From Tupaia tana (taxonomy: Eukaryota; Chordata; Mammalia; Scandentia; Tupaiidae), in NCBI GenBank assembly GCA_026018925.1, contig JAKSZU010000031.1:12142648-12206647 (forward strand): 64,000 bases of DNA, read 5' to 3'. A model generated the notes under the pieces. It had not been told where the DNA came from. It was given only the letters and a program-made list of their open reading frames with translations, and searched no databases. Made by a program: the position numbers and the translations under genes. This document shows positions 63,881-64,000 of this stretch, in pieces (position 1 is the first letter of the stretch; every line of letters begins with the position of its first letter).

Positions 63881-64000
63881 AAAAATGATTTATTTATTTC
63901 CTTCATTTTATTTATCATCATTTTTCTTTTCATCTGCTACAGGGCACGTGCGCTTACCAGAGAGAGACGAGAAGATGAGAGACAGAGAAAGAGAGGGAGG
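63881..64000 (-). mobile_element. SINE, cut by the window end
   Basis: ATGATTTATTTATTTCCTTC tail, GCTACAGGGCACGTGCGC, then GA-rich. The head lies beyond 64000. Confidence 0.8.

Overview
This window is eutherian mammal DNA, almost entirely non-coding and extremely rich in repeats. The one coding segment is at the left edge: the last 76 codons of an immunoglobulin-type domain, closing with a C-terminus that I recognise as MXRA5 (matrix-remodelling associated 5), followed by a plausible 3' UTR of about 1.1 kb ending near an AATAAA at 1310. In human, MXRA5 lies at Xp22.3, next to the pseudoautosomal region, with ARSF beyond its 3' side and PRKX on the other. In many other eutherians this block is pseudoautosomal. 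If synteny holds, the remaining 62 kb are the spacer downstream of MXRA5. I see no other gene, and no functional RNA gene.

Most of the spacer is built from lineage-specific tRNA-headed SINEs, which I label A, B and C because I do not recognise them as a named family. SINE-A is about 260 bp: a tRNA-like head with box A and box B, a body containing the words GGAGAATGGAGGAG and GGGGTGATTTCTC, a CT-rich stretch, a GCCCTATAGC word and a short A tail. SINE-B is about 170-200 bp and has a similar head, but its tail is TTGCTTTCTCACTTTCC, then CT repeats, then CTGGTCAAATTAAAATAATAAT. SINE-C is about 210 bp, with a core like GACCTCCCTGGGC...GGGGTGGATYRTGGC and a (CT)n tail. Several SINE-A copies keep intact CpGs and perfect 10-16 bp target-site duplications (TSDs), so that family looks recently active. 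The SINEs are not Alu, B1/B2, CAN, BOV, ERE, VES, rabbit C, hedgehog ERI or AfroSINE as I know them. The host is therefore a eutherian outside those well-known groups, and I cannot name it.

Layout: 0-1.3 kb MXRA5 end; 1.5-4.7 kb SINEs, including one nested pair; 4.8-5.6 kb an ancient MLT1-like LTR with a 10-unit minisatellite inside it; 8.0-9.2 kb an LTR-like block carrying a 58-60 bp VNTR; 12.1-13.2 kb a CAT/CAC-rich array with a ~360 bp higher-order period; 13.9-14.2 kb a 62-bp tandem duplication with ZNF143-like motifs; 15.06 and 32.9 kb two related solo LTRs; 26.1 and 31.9 kb two copies of one hAT element, the second ending in a 24-bp perfect hairpin; 33.75-36.25 kb a young 5'-truncated L1 with an open ORF2 remnant; 38-39.2, 42.2, 24.0, 29.6, 54.8 and 57.6 kb further L1 3' pieces; 40.9-41.3 kb a long polypyrimidine tract; and SINEs throughout to the right edge. 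Repeat-free islands of 0.3-1 kb lie between these blocks.

Nothing here looks like an undescribed molecular system. What merits attention is repeat biology: an apparently uncharacterised SINE set, SINE/SINE and SINE/L1 chimeras, repeated use of the same insertion sites, minisatellites arising inside older repeats, and a pair of unexplained paralogous segments.
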